A DNA stretch of 64,000 nt. It comes from Ancistrus triradiatus. Its lineage: Eukaryota; Chordata; Actinopteri; Siluriformes; Loricariidae. The first letter of the stretch is position 1. Each line of letters starts with the position of its first letter. Both the position numbers and the translations under genes were made by a program. The DNA lies in the NCBI GenBank assembly GCA_025084515.1, contig JAJAGP010001973.1, positions 1 to 64,000 of the forward strand, written 5' to 3'. Shown in pieces: positions 12,137 to 22,230 of the stretch. The notes beneath the pieces are model-generated. The model was given only the letters and a program-made list of their open reading frames with translations, had not been told where the DNA came from and searched no databases.

Positions 12137-15100
12137 CATTTTCATTTTTAAAGGCACTTCAACACACATGGAGACATCATCAGCCAGTGGGACAACCAGT
12201 TTACAGAGTGACATGCCAGGTGTGGCAGCTTCCTCAGGTGTAGCAGGTGTGTTAGGGAAACGAAGGCTTGAGGAACGTTCTGCCTTCGACAAACGTCTGC
12301 GCTTCAGCGTTCGTCAGACGGAGAGCGCTTACCGCTATAGAGACATTGTTGTGAAGAAACAGGATGGCTTCACGCACATTCTGTTTTCTACCAAAACGTC
12401 GGAGAACAATAGACTAAATCCTGATGTGAGTCTGAATGTACTAAATACACAACATTAAGTAATGCTGAAAGTGTTAAATGTCCTTGATCAATCCTTGGAT
12501 CTTATCTGTAATATCTGTGGCTAGATTACTCTACAGCAAACACTTTTGTTGGGTTGTAACTGCTGGATATGTTCTTATGTGCATGAACGTGCAGGTAATG
12601 AAGGAGGTTCAGAGTGCCATGGCCACAGCATCAGCTGATGACAGTAAGTTGGTCCTACTCAGTGCAGTCGGTAGCGTGTTCTGCTTTGGTCTGGACTTCA
12701 TCTACTTAATCAGACGACTTACGGACGACCGAAAAAGAGAAAGCATAAAAATGGCAGAAACTATCAGGTAACATTCAAATCTGTACAGGAAATATGCAAA
12801 GTTATTTGTTTTTCACAATTGCTTTTACAGCAGGACATCCAAAGGGATTCTGTCTTCTCAAATACATTACTTTTATACATTCTGCAGAGATTTACTTCTT
12901 CTGATTTATTTTATTAAGGTTTCTGTACGTTTAACATTCGAATTGTGATACTGACCATTGTGTGACAGCTGCTTTGTTTGGAAGTTTGTGAACCCTTTTG
13001 CATTTTTATAAAAAAAAAACAAAACAAGCAAGTTATAAGATAAGTTATAAGTGTGTTCATTTTGATATCTCCTCTAAAAGCAGTTCACAACTTTATTTTC
13101 CCAGAAATAAAAATGTGTGATTTGGAAGCCTAATTCATACATTAACATGGGGAAGATTAGATGATACTCGAATGGAATAAGGAAAAATGTTCTCCTTCTT
13201 CATAAATCAGACAACATCTATAAAATGATCTACATGCCATTTAGTCTTGGGGCTAAATAAAGCTTACTGGAGCTTAATGTACCGGCCTGGTTGAATAAGA
13301 CACAATTTCTGTGCCAACATTTTTGGAATAGCCAGAAGAAACCTTTTTCTTTTATCTAACCACCAATGTAAGTGCCTGGATTTAGCTAGATGCTATTAGA
13401 ACATATTTTAGTTTTGCTTTCTGGGCAGGAGTGTGAATGGTTTTTCAGTATATTTATTAAGGACTTGGTATTCTATCCTCTGGGTTAGGGCTGGGCGGTA
13501 TACCGGTGTTAATTTCCCAATATTACATATTAGTGAGTGGCAGAAGTATGTGAACCTCTAGGATTAGCAGTTAATTTGAAGGTGAAATTAGTCAGGTATT
13601 TTCAATCAGTGGGATGGCAATCAGGTGTGAGTGGGCACCCTGTTTTATTTAAAGAACAGGGATCTATCAAAGTCTGCTCTTCACAACATGTTTCTGGAAG
13701 TGTATCATGACACGAACAAAGGAGATTTCTGAGGACCTCAGAAAAAGAGTTGTTGATGCTCATGAGGCTGGAAAAGGTTACAAAACCATCTCTAAAGAGT
13801 TTGGAATCCACCAATCCACAGTCAGACAGATTGTGTACAAATGGAGGAAATTCAAGACCACTGTTGCCATCAGAAGAACACTGAACAACAATGGTGTGCA
13901 TGGCAGGGCTGCAAGGAGAAAGCCACTGCTCTCCAAAAAGAACATTGCTGCGCGCCTGCAAGTTTGCTGAAGACACGTGGACAAGCCAAAGCTTTTGGAA
14001 GAATGTTTGTGATTGGGATGGATCAAAATAAAAACTTTGTTAGTTTAAAAGAAGCCTTATGTTTAGAGAAAGGGAAACACGCTTCCACATAAGAACCTTA
14101 TCCCATCTGTGAAACATGGTGGTGGTAGTATCATGGTTTTGGGCCTGTTTTGCTTGCCTCTTGGGCAGGACGGCTTTTCCATCATTGATGGAACAATGAA
14201 AATTCTGAATTATTAGAGAATTCTAAGGAAATATCATGACATCTGTCCATTAACTGAATCTCATGAGAAGGTGGGTCATTCAGCAAGACACGCCCTAAGC
14301 TCCCACCTTCGACCAACATGGTACAGAAGAATAAAGTTCATGTTTTTGAAATGCCAAGTCCAAAGTCCTTGACCTTAATCCAATGGAAATGTTGTGGAAG
14401 GACCTGAAGCGAGCAGCTAATGTGAGGAAACCCACCAACATCCCAGAGCTGAAGCTGTTCTGTACGGAGGAATGGGCTAAAATTCCTCCAAGCCGGTGTG
14501 CAGGACTGATCAACAGCTACAGGAAACGTTTAGATGCAGTTATTGCTGCACAGGGGGGTCACACCAGATACTGCAAGCAAAGGTTCACATACTTTTTCCA
14601 CTCACTAATATGTAATATTGGATCATTTTCCTTAATAAATAAATGACCAAGTATAATATTTTTGTCTCATTTGTTTAACTGGATTCTTTTTACCTACTTT
14701 TAGGACTTCTGATGATTATTTGGGTCATATTTATGCAGAATTATAGAAAATTCTAAAGGGTTCACAAACTTTCAAGCACCACTGTATATTCCATGTGCTC
14801 CTGACAATAGTACAGTAAGCTACAAACCTACATAAAAGCCTCCCTGCGCCAAAAATACCGTGATATACCGTGAAACCGCCAAAATCTTAAAAATGACCAT
14901 GATACAAATTTTTTTTCTCATTTAGCAGACACTCTTATCCAGAGTGACTTACAATTGTATTCTTACAATCCAAGCAGTTATGCTTTAAGGGCCTTGCTCA
15001 AGGACCCAGCAGTGGCAGCTTGGCAGTGGGATTTGAACCCTGGACCTTAGTCCTGTATGTTAACCGCTAGGCTACCGCAGATCCGGATATGATACAGGAT

Positions 15101-15160
15101 TTCTCGGAACAGAATGTAAAAAGTTTATAAAAGTTGTAAGATCTCCATAATTAAATAATC

Positions 15161-15234
<74 letters not shown>

Positions 15235-16587
15235 TAAATAAATAAAACCAGATTTAGTTTGATTCTTAACAGCATATTTGTTCTCTGCAGTATGATAAAC
15301 CCTTTAAGTATTTTTAAATGATTTGTATATTACATTATTGTAAAATTTAGTTAGAGCTGTCCTTCAGCAATGGAATTTTAATGTAATAAAGAATGTGTGA
15401 TGACATTGAGCTTTTCACTTTTTGAACAAAATACAAAGAATTCCCCAAACCACCCTTTAAATACTGCCTATTCCTTAAGTACAAATGTAGCAGCTGTTTT
15501 TCATTATTATTGATTTGTTCTCAGGGCATTTGTGAACACATTCATCCAATTCAAGAAGCCCATTATTGCTGCAGTCAATGGACCTGCTATTGGGCTTGGA
15601 GCCTCCATTCTTCCCCTCTGTGATGTAATCTGGGCTAATGAAAAAGCCTGGTTTCAAACACCTTATGCAATCTATGGTCAAACACCAGATGCGTGCTCCT
15701 CTATAACGTTCCCTCACATCATGGGAGTTGCATCCGTAAGTATTTGTACATTTTTCAGAAAGCTGCTGTCAGCTCTCATACGTTCCACAAGTAGTTAGTT
15801 CATGCCTAGTTTCTTCTGAATTTTTGGTTTCTGTATTTTGGAAATATGACAAGTTTCTGATGATAAATTCTAACAGTTTTTACAATTTTTTATAATACAC
15901 TAATAGTTTCCTTTGTGTAGGCTAATGAAATGTTGCTTAGTGGAAGGAAGCTGACAGCCCAGGAGGCATGTGCCAAAGGTCTGGTCTCCCAAGTTCTCTG
16001 GCCAGGAACGTTTACTCAGGAGGTGATGGCTCGCATTAGGGAGCTTGTCTCTTGTAATTCAGTTGTAAGTTCCAGTTTTATTTTTCATTTCACACAATTT
16101 CATTGCCAGTTAACACTGAAATATTTTTCAGCAGCATTTTGCATGCGTCCTCAACTTTTTTTTGTTTATTTCTTTCCGTTTTAATGGCATTTCATTAATG
16201 TTCATGTATGTCTGGACTTGAACCAACACATTTTCTCTCAACTGTCTCGTACTGGATTATTTCTCTTCATTTACTACTTCTATACTAAAAGAGAATCTTA
16301 GTTATGCTTAAACCTTTGCTGAATGTTTTCAGAACTTCAGAGCATTCATATCCACAACTCATTTTTTTTCTTTTTTCCATTTCATTTTACTTTATTTTCA
16401 TGATGCTACTGCTTCCATGGAAATACTTTAGGTACTACAGGAGTCCAAAGCGCTGGTGAGAAACATCAACCGTGCTGCCCTGGAACAGGCCAATGAGAGG
16501 GAGTGTGAGGCACTAAAGAGGGTTTGGGGCTCCCCTCAGGGCATGGACTCTATTTTAAAATACCTTCATAAAATTAATGACATCTAA
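849..16587 (+). CDS. cdyl: Chromodomain Y-like protein (CDYL), seven coding exons
   Basis: CDYL is a nuclear chromatin corepressor. Its chromodomain reads methylated H3K9/K27 and its crotonase-like domain lowers histone crotonylation (family knowledge). Exons: 849-875, 4653-5469, 12154-12425, 12595-12767, 15525-15735, 15921-16064 and 16432-16587. All introns are GT-AG and the exons sum to 1800 nt (599 aa plus stop), close to the 598-aa human protein. Residues about 8-62 are the chromodomain, with EYLVRWRGY and DTWEPE and likely aromatic-cage positions Y8, W30 and Y33. The linker carries the conserved GIKILVPKSP and GPGQERARMG motifs. From FDKRLRFSVRQTESAYRYRD onward is the crotonase fold, including AVNGPAIGLGASILPLCDV and ANEMLLSGRKLTAQEA. 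Two adjacent ATGs (849, 852) are possible starts; the frame is also open back to 690. An AATAAA begins at 16591, four bases past the stop. CDYL fits better than CDYL2 because of the linker and crotonase motifs. The gene is tail-to-tail with rpp40. Confidence 0.93.
1860..2361 (+). mobile_element. Decayed Tc1-like fragment (family E)
   Basis: Non-coding remnant with transposase-like phrases (CAGTGGAAACGTGTCCTGTGG and CCTGACCTCAACCCCACTGA), reading frames broken throughout. Related sequence (catggcatgggtttccttgg) recurs near 26525-26575. It lies in cdyl intron 1 and was later split by the SINE at 2378-2677; it appears to resume at 2694. Confidence 0.55.
2378..2677 (+). repeat. DANA/Mermaid-like SINE with 16-bp target duplication
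   Basis: Starts GCAGCACGGTGGCTCGGTGG, has a pol III box-B-like GGGTTCGATCCC, then TTTCTGTGTGGAGTCTG and CCTCCCACAGTCCAAAGAC, and ends in an ATG-rich tail. This is the layout of DANA/Mermaid SINEs. CTTAGCAATGAGTGTA is present at 2362-2377 and again at 2678-2693, a perfect 16-bp target-site duplication showing retroposition. Confidence 0.8.
3560..4200 (+). mobile_element. Tc1-like transposon fragment (family D)
   Basis: Transposase remnant: protein-like stretches resembling HRRLWARRHPRWTITQWNHV, LWSDQSVFQIF and ILEQQKLPSRHPFQGCSCIF match the DDE domain of Tc1-like transposases, but frameshifts and stops break it. The ending attttccatactgtcacaag is the 3' end seen in other family D copies. It lies in cdyl intron 1. 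Confidence 0.75.
5575..5800. repeat. Possible dispersed repeat in cdyl intron 2
   Basis: The stretch with ttcgttccagaaggcttgt and cgagtaccgaacaaatttt resembles a common fish interspersed repeat. It runs into the Tc1-C copy at 5805. No coding capacity was seen, and family identity was not established. Confidence 0.3.
5805..7224 (-). mobile_element. Tc1-like transposon (family C), inactive
   Basis: Runs from acagtggtgtgaaaa to ttttcacaccactgta, inverted terminal repeats of a Tc1-like element. The transposase lies on the minus strand in broken pieces: an N-terminal part around 6470-6845 and a DDE part around 6120-6510 containing GGGSVMVWGCFAASGPGRLA. Several frameshifts interrupt it, and the left inverted repeat has an internal deletion. 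It sits in cdyl intron 2. Confidence 0.88.
7240..7365 (-). mobile_element. Tc1-like fragment (family D)
   Basis: The reverse complement contains tgtgctcc, the phrase for kinase-like spacing seen in family D copies (CAGACTGTTAACAGCAACAA, then CATGGTATGCGGTTGGGTCA). It is a short inverted remnant of the same segment present at 35540-35640. Confidence 0.6.
7435..7590 (-). repeat. Fragment of the repeat present at 23931-24065
   Basis: The reverse complement starts atcataccacagttagttc and continues with gaccccgcaacctgattgg, matching the left part of the 880-bp element at 23931 over about 150 bases with scattered differences. It is therefore a dispersed element, here truncated. Confidence 0.6.
7625..7857 (+). 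mobile_element. 3' end of a Tc1-like element (family D)
   Basis: The segment with tttttggaatgtgttgcagg, gaaatgcaagaatggatgtt and tgcaatgaaataaaagtcaa, ending ctgatttggggtta, is the 3' non-coding end of family D. It recurs at 57540-57740. Confidence 0.7.
8200..8430 (+). mobile_element. Internally deleted Tc1-like element (family F)
   Basis: Starts tacactgcctggccaaaaa, a Tc1-like terminal repeat, followed by ggtcgtggaaaagaagttc. The transposase core is missing: sequence jumps from the N-terminal part directly to a late phrase (gaaagagtggtta). It lies in cdyl intron 2. Confidence 0.6.
8431..10216. other. Intronic sequence without recognised features
   Basis: Interior of cdyl intron 2 between transposon remnants. 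I see no exon, no RNA gene and no well-defined repeat apart from short poly-T runs near 9857-9871. Confidence 0.4.
10217..11947 (+). mobile_element. hAT transposon with 8-bp target duplication, split by a second hAT
   Basis: Inverted ends TAGGGCTGCAA (10225) and TTGCAGCCCTA (ending 11939) are flanked by identical 8-bp direct repeats GTGACAAG at 10217-10224 and 11940-11947. The only clear coding remnant is the transposase C-terminal dimerisation region at about 11434-11688, with LCIPGTSTLSERLFSATGNI and KKRASFSQEHVDMITFLACN, typical of hAT transposases. Most of the transposase gene is gone, so the element is non-autonomous. It lies in cdyl intron 2 and contains the second hAT at 10605-11358. 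Confidence 0.93.
10605..11358 (+). mobile_element. Inner hAT transposon with its own 8-bp target duplication
   Basis: Identical 8-bp repeats GAGCTCAG occur at 10605-10612 and 11351-11358. The element between them starts tagtgatgtg and ends cccatcacta, with ggctcaaagagtcgg inside the left end and agagccggctctttt and ggctctctcaaaagagcc inside the right. A short remnant at 10764-10961 has IPSERIFSKTGQIITERRSR, a hAT C-terminal motif, showing origin from a different hAT family than the host element. Confidence 0.92.
12103..12136 (+). repeat. Poly-T run next to the cdyl exon 3 acceptor
   Basis: About 34 consecutive T end roughly 15 bases before the AG acceptor at 12152-12153. With the following cattttcattttta this forms an exceptionally long polypyrimidine tract for cdyl intron 2. 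The length is liable to sequencing error. Confidence 0.8.
13490..14885. mobile_element. Decayed element with GGGCTGGGCGGTATACCGG end, host to a Tc1 copy
   Basis: The left edge gggctgggcggtataccgg (about 13489) and the right-hand ccgtgatataccgtgaaacc (about 14857) resemble the ends of a dispersed element whose other copy starts at 48777. A Tc1-A copy occupies its interior. The right end is eroded and no target duplication was confirmed. Confidence 0.45.
13525..14785 (+). mobile_element. Tc1-like transposon (family A), 5'-truncated
   Basis: Begins inside the 5' untranslated part (aatattacatattagtgagt) and ends with the intact right repeat ttcaagcaccactgta. The transposase remnant at 13707-13970 has the helix-turn-helix part (MTRTKEISEDLRKRVVDAHE, then GIHQSTVRQIVYKWR). 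DDE-domain pieces follow at 14100-14590 with many frameshifts. It is located in cdyl intron 4. Confidence 0.88.
14921..15080 (-). repeat. tRNA-derived SINE with teleost L2-type 3' tail
   Basis: On the minus strand it reads from a tRNA-like head (gtagcctagcggttaac) through ctgccactgctgggtccttg to gtaagtcactctggataag and gtctgctaaa. This tail is shared by V-SINE-type teleost SINEs. Further copies lie at 37671, 52330, 53750 and 54428. Confidence 0.75.
15164..15228. repeat. (TA)n microsatellite
   Basis: About 65 bases of alternating T and A in cdyl intron 4. A short ORF across it on the minus strand encodes only IY repeats and is not a gene. Confidence 0.95.
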
Positions 16588-17737
16588 GTTAATAAAAGGA
16601 CCTGTGAACTTATTCACCTTTATATGTTGGACGTTATTCGTAAGTGCCTCATGTGAAAGACGGGGTATTGGAAATGAGAGCAGTGGTAAATGCCAGTATT
16701 AAATGTTTATGTTGCCCATTTAAATCTGTTTCCTTGGTAAGGAGAAAGACTAACATGTTAGCCGCAAATAATGCTGAGTATGTTGTTTGTCAGACAGCAG
16801 ACTGCCATAATGTGATGTGTCGATTCACCCTATAAGTTCCTTAACAGGGCATTGTGCTCTGTACAGATTGTGTAGTTTTAATTGGATCATTTTGCTCCTT
16901 TGCCACTTCTGACATCTTGTAACGTTCTTGTACTCTGAAATGTACCGAATGTACTCTACTCTGAAAAGTTGTGATGCGTTTTATTCGCCAGTGGATCTGG
17001 TAAAACCACAAGCCTGATCCGGTTGTGCGTGTATTCGTTCCATATATGGAAGCATGATTCACCAGTTTGCAACCATCACTGCGGCAAAAAGGAAGAGACC
17101 TCAGTCTATTAATGTCTGTTAAAATTTCACAAATGTGTTTTAAAAAAAAATATTTATGCTTTAACTATATTAAGTATTTATTAAACACCTCACCTGAGAA
17201 TAACAGATTCTTCTATGTTTTCCCTTTGAGCTGGTACACTGTACATTTGATTTCCATTTGGTGTATTATGGATCATTATATTATAGAAAGTATCACTGTA
17301 TTGTTTTGATGATTTAGAAGAAAAAGACTTTTAATATTTGCTTGGTCTGTTTTCTAAACGTTTCTATGATAAAACACTTGCGGTTTTATTTTGTTACTTT
17401 TCTTTTGTGGAAAAATTGAGTTGATTAAAAAGCTTTAAAGATGGAATGTAACCACTGCTATGGTTTGAGTTTGTGAATAGTTCAATTTACAGCCAATTCA
17501 TTTGTTCAATTCAATGTGTTTGTATGGTGCTAATTACAAGAGACATCGTATCAAAGGAGCTTTATCAACGTTGATTCTAAACCCCAACTGAGAAAGGCAG
17601 AGGCAGCGGTGTCAAGGAAAAACTCCGAGACCAATTAGGAAGAAGCCTTGAGAGGAACCCATCCTCCACTGGCTGAGAGTGGATGACAAGATTAATTAAT
17701 AAACACTGGTAAATGTCAAGTAACAGTCATCTGAAGC
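16588..17737. other. cdyl 3' flank, with one repeat fragment
   Basis: Probable 3' UTR and intergenic sequence. AATAAA begins at 16591. At about 17500-17690 (with gaaaaactccgagaccaatt and ccttgagaggaacccatcct) is a minus-strand fragment of a dispersed repeat whose other copies are at 46860-47050 and 62130-62300. The remainder shows nothing I recognise. Confidence 0.45.
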
Positions 17738-19224
17738 TACAGTGGTGAGTGGAAAGTTTGTGAACCCTTTAGAATTTTCTACATTTCTGCAGAAATATGA
17801 CCTAAAACATCATCAGATTTTCACTCAAGTCCTAAAAGTAGATAAAGAGAACCCAGTTAAACAAATGAGACAAAAATATTATACTTGGTCATTTATTTAT
17901 TGAGGAAAATGATCCAATATTCCATATTAGTGAGTGGCAAAAGTATGTTCCATCAATGATGGCAAGCCGTCCTGGCCCAGATGCAGCGAAACAGGCCCAA
18001 ACCATGATACTACCACCATCATGTTTCACAGATGGGATAAGGTTCTTATGCTGGAATGCAGTGTTTTCCTTTCTCCAAACGTAATGCTTTTCTTTTAAAC
18101 CAAAAAGTGGTATTTTGGTCTCATCCCTCCACAAAACGTTCTTCCAATAGCCTTTAGGCTCGTCCACGTGATCTTTAGCAAACTGCAGACGAGCAGCAAT
18201 GTTCTTTTTGGGGAGCAGTGGCTTTCTCCTTGCAGTCCTGCCATGCACACCATTGTTGTTCAGTGTTCTTCTGATGGTGGACTCATGAACATTAACAGTA
18301 GCCAATGTGAGAGAGGACTTCAGTTGCTTAGAAGTTACCCTGGGGTCCTTTGTGACCTCAGTCTCGCCACTATTACAATTACCATACAGTTACACTACAA
18401 CCAATACAGATTACAATAATACACCCCTCCGGACCCCCGCTACCTTACGCAATCCCCTACACAAAGGGGGCAAAGCGGAATATCTTCCCCGCGTCAAATA
18501 CACTTCCGCCGTTCCCGCGCCCGGTGCCCACCGCTGTGCCACGTCAACGCCCGCGTATGAGGCTCACCGCCGGCGTTTGACCAAGGTCCCGCAGGCAGAC
18601 CCGTCCGGGAGGGGGGGTCTAAGTGCCCCCTTCATTCCTCACCCCGTCCCCTTCCCGGCGCCCCACCAACGTAGTACGAGGGAGCCTTGATTTCTGGAGT
18701 GATCTTTGTTGGTCAACCACTCCTGGAGGGTAACGTGTCTTGAATTCTCCTTCCATTTATACACAATCTGTCTGACTGTGGATTGGTGGAGTCCAAACTC
18801 TTTAGAGATGGTTTTGTAACCTTTTCCAGCCTCAGAAATCTCCTTTGTTCGTGCCATTATACACTTCCACAAACGTGTTGTGAAGAGCAGACTTTGATAG
18901 ATCCCTGTTCTTTAAATAAAACAGGGTGCCCACTCACACCTGATTGTCATCCCAGTGATTGGAAACACCTGACTCTAATTTCACCATCAAATTAACTGCT
19001 AACTCTAGGGGTTCACATACGTTTGCCACTCACTAATATGTAATATTGGATCATTTTCCTCAATAAATAAATGACCAAGTATAATATGTTTGTCTCATTT
19101 GTTTAGCTGGGTTCTTTTTATCTACTTTTAGGACTTGTGTGAAAATCTGATGATGTTTTAGGTCATATTTATGCAGAATTATAGAAAATTCTAAAGGGTT
19201 CACAAACTTTCAAGCACCACTGTA
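17738..19224 (-). mobile_element. Tc1-like transposon (family A) carrying a GC-rich insert
   Basis: Both terminal repeats are present: tacagtggtgagtggaaagt on the left and tttcaagcaccactgta on the right. Transposase pieces lie on the minus strand: the start with MARTKEISEAGKGYKTISKE near 18639-18855, and the HTH/DDE part at 17889-18305 with RRTLNNNGVHGRTARRKPLL. The two parts are separated by unrelated GC-rich DNA (18362-18680). It lies in the tail-to-tail spacer between cdyl and rpp40. Confidence 0.9.
18362..18680. other. GC-rich insert of unknown origin inside Tc1-A
   Basis: Other family A copies continue directly from the gtgacctca phrase to gcttgctcttggagtgat. Here about 310 bases intervene. 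Much of the insert (18420-18670) is rich in G and C with many CpG, unlike everything around it. No homology was recognised, and no confident terminal repeats or target duplication were found. Confidence 0.7.
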
Positions 19225-19330
19225 GGTTAATTGCTGTTTCCAAAATGCCCCTTAGTGTATGAGTGTATGTACCCTGTGATGGATTGGCACCCTGTCTAGG
19301 ATTGTTCCTGCCTTGCGCCCCATGTCACCA
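19225..19330 (+). repeat. 3' fragment of a DANA-like SINE
   Basis: taccctgtgatggattggca and cctgccttgcgccccatg are the 3' body of the common fish SINE. The Tc1-A copy abuts its 5' side. Confidence 0.55.
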
Positions 19331-19550
19331 TAAACCATGTCAGTTATAACTGGACTGGCCTGGACTTTATTAACCAAGACAACAGGCGTACACAATTTGA
19401 TAATAGAAAGATTTATTTTTAACAGACGATCACATTTTCTTCAGGACAATTTCAGATATAATACATGAATTAAGGTTAACATTCATTACAAAAGCGAATT
19501 AAATTTATAATATAACCAAGTTAACATTATTTTCCTCCAGTAATAGTAAA

Positions 19551-22194
19551 TCATGTGGGGCAGGCAGACAAACCAGCAGGCATGTGTAACCAGTAATCCT
19601 GGTTCTTGAAGCAAACAAAATTGTAGAAGTCTTCTCCACCATGGAGTCCATGTTCTGCAGCTCTCCAGGACACAGGACTGTCCATAAAGCCATGAACAGT
19701 GAGTGAAACCCAAGAAGTCAACTGTGCCTCTTCTAATAACTGTCTAGGTGAGCAGAGATTTTCATATTCAGTTACACATGCATTTTATTATCATGTGTAA
19801 GAGAGAAATACACTTAAAGAACAATACCTAAGTTCTTGTATGAGCGAATAAACATTTTCAGCAGGGATGAGCCCAGTGACTGTGCAGAGCAAGGCCTCAC
19901 TCACAGGACCGCAAGGCTCAGGACACGCATATGAAGACAGAAAACTCGCAGGCAAGCTGTCACTGTTTGACACCACCATATGTTTAAAATCGACAAGGAA
20001 GGAAGTAATGGCATGTTAATCAAACTGAACTGAATACTTACGTAGTGATATTTAGGTTGACTGCCCCCAGCCATTCTAAAAAGCTGTTTGGGGTACATGA
20101 AATGCTCTTTCCTGGCAGGTCTGAGGAGTGTATGGAAGGGCACAGGAGATTTTCCAGATTCCGACTATTAAACGTAGGTCTACGCTCTTCGTACGTGTAT
20201 TGAGACAACAGGCCCTGAAAGGCTTCGTCTTTGTCTTCTCCTGAAGATGACACAAACAGATCGCTCAGGAAGCAATTCAACTTAACAGCACTAAAAGCAA
20301 TACTGTCAATCTGAAGTGGCAGAGACGCTTGAGGTACAGTGGGGCATAAAAGTCAGCCACTGATTGTGCAAGTTCTCCTACTTAGAAAGATGAGAGAGGT
20401 CTGTAATCTATCATAGGTACACTTCAACTATGAGACACAAAATGAGGAAAAAAAATCCAGAAAATCACTGTCGAATTTAATTGTAAATCATGGTGGAAAA
20501 TAAGTATTTGGTCACCCACAAACAAGCAAGATTTCTGGCTCTCACAGACGTGTACCTTCTTTAAGAAGCTTGTCTGTCCACTCGTTACCTGTATAAAAGA
20601 CACCTGTCCACAGCCTCAAACAGTCAGACTCCAAACTCAACCATGGCCAAGACCAAAGGACACCAGAAAGATTTCATCCCGTGGGGTCAAACTGATCATG
20701 AGAACGGTGAGCAAAAATCCCAGAACTACACGGAGGGACCTGATGAATGACCTGCAGAGAGCTGGGACCAAAGTAACAAGGTTACCATCAGTAACACTAC
20801 GCCGAGAGGGACTCAGATCCTGCAGTGCCAGGCGTGTCCCCCTGCTTAAGCCAGTACATGTCCAGGCCCATCTGAAGTTTGAGCATATGGATGATCCAGA
20901 AGAGGATTGGGAGAATATCATGTGGTCAGATGAAACAAAATAGAATTTTTTTGGTAAAAACTCAACTCGTGGATTTTTTTTCCCTCATTTTGGTCTCTCA
21001 TAGTTGAAGAGTACCTATGATGAAAATTACAGACCCTCTCTCACTTTTCTAAGTAGGAGAACTTGCACAATCAGTGGCTGACTAAAATACTTCTTGCCCC
21101 ACTGTAAATGCCTTAACATAGTAGCAGGAGAGAAGTTGGGAATTGCATGACAGGCATCTTTTTTGTTTCTGGTTCAAGGGAAATTCCTGTTATAAAGCCA
21201 GCATTAGGTTACAGCTAATTTGTGAAGCTGTCATTAGAGCAAAAGAGAAATGTACAGAATACTTTTAACTTTCAAAGCCGTCCTTGGTCTTGCCCCTACC
21301 AACCTCAGTGACCTGCTCCATCCATACCGTCCCTCATGCTCTCGAAGATCCTATGGCACTGAATTCCTAAACATCCCACGCACTGGACTTGTGACAGTGG
21401 GTGGCAGGTCATTCAGTGCCTCCACCCTCTCTTCCTTTAAAATTCATCTGAAGACCTTCCTCTTTAATTCTTATTACTCTTCTCCTGTTTAACTCCTGTT
21501 TTTTGTTCAGGAAAAACTGTTCAGGAATGGTTTGAGGAACTGGGCAAAGTTTTGTTGACTTGGCCTCCAAATTCCCCAGATAAAACATCCATGGGATGTG
21601 CAACACAAACATGTCCAGTCCATAAAGGTCCACACCAATACTTGAAGACTCTTGAGGGCTTGAGGACTCCATGCCTCAGAGCCCTGATGTCTACACAATA
21701 TTAGGCAGGTGGTTTTAATGCTATGGCTGATTGATGTATATGATGTTATAGAACGATTGATTATAGAACTGATAACATATAATTAAAAAGACATCAGATT
21801 AGTGTGCATTTTGTGGTACTAATTGGGGTGGGAAAGGGGGTTATAAAGAGTTAGGCCAACCTGGGTGGCATCTTGTCAAAAGAAAGTCACTCCTCAGTGG
21901 TACTCGTTCTTTCAGACCTGACAGAACATGCAGGTACCGCTTCGTACCAGGTCGCAGAGATTTATCAGTGAGATCCACAGTTACAACTGCAATTACAGAA
22001 ATGTATTTAGCAAAACGTACATCATCCAACTATTCTTTAGATTATTTTTATACAGATTTACTTCTCTCCATTTAGTTAGAAGGTTAAAGGGATATACCAT
22101 ATCTCACGAGCTTCTTGTGACTGCACTGCAATGGTTTTCCCTCCAAACCAAGTTGTTGATACGTGTCCTTATCAACTGATAGTATCAACTTACC

Positions 22195-22230
<36 letters not shown>

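Noticed and set aside
13602..13976. 124-codon minus-strand ORF
   Set aside because: Antisense of the Tc1-A HTH region; equivalents appear opposite every Tc1-A copy.
15072..15275. ORF with IY repeats
   Set aside because: It crosses a TA microsatellite.
20281..20334. Possible upstream extension of rpp40 exon 6 (frame open to the Tc1 insertion)
   Set aside because: The acceptor ctgtttgtgtcatcttcag before 20240 restores the phase with exon 5 and matches the family alignment; the upstream stretch is intron.
22198..22227. Regular repeats considered as a CRISPR-like or satellite array
   Set aside because: A pure dinucleotide microsatellite; no spaced direct repeats of CRISPR type occur anywhere in the window.
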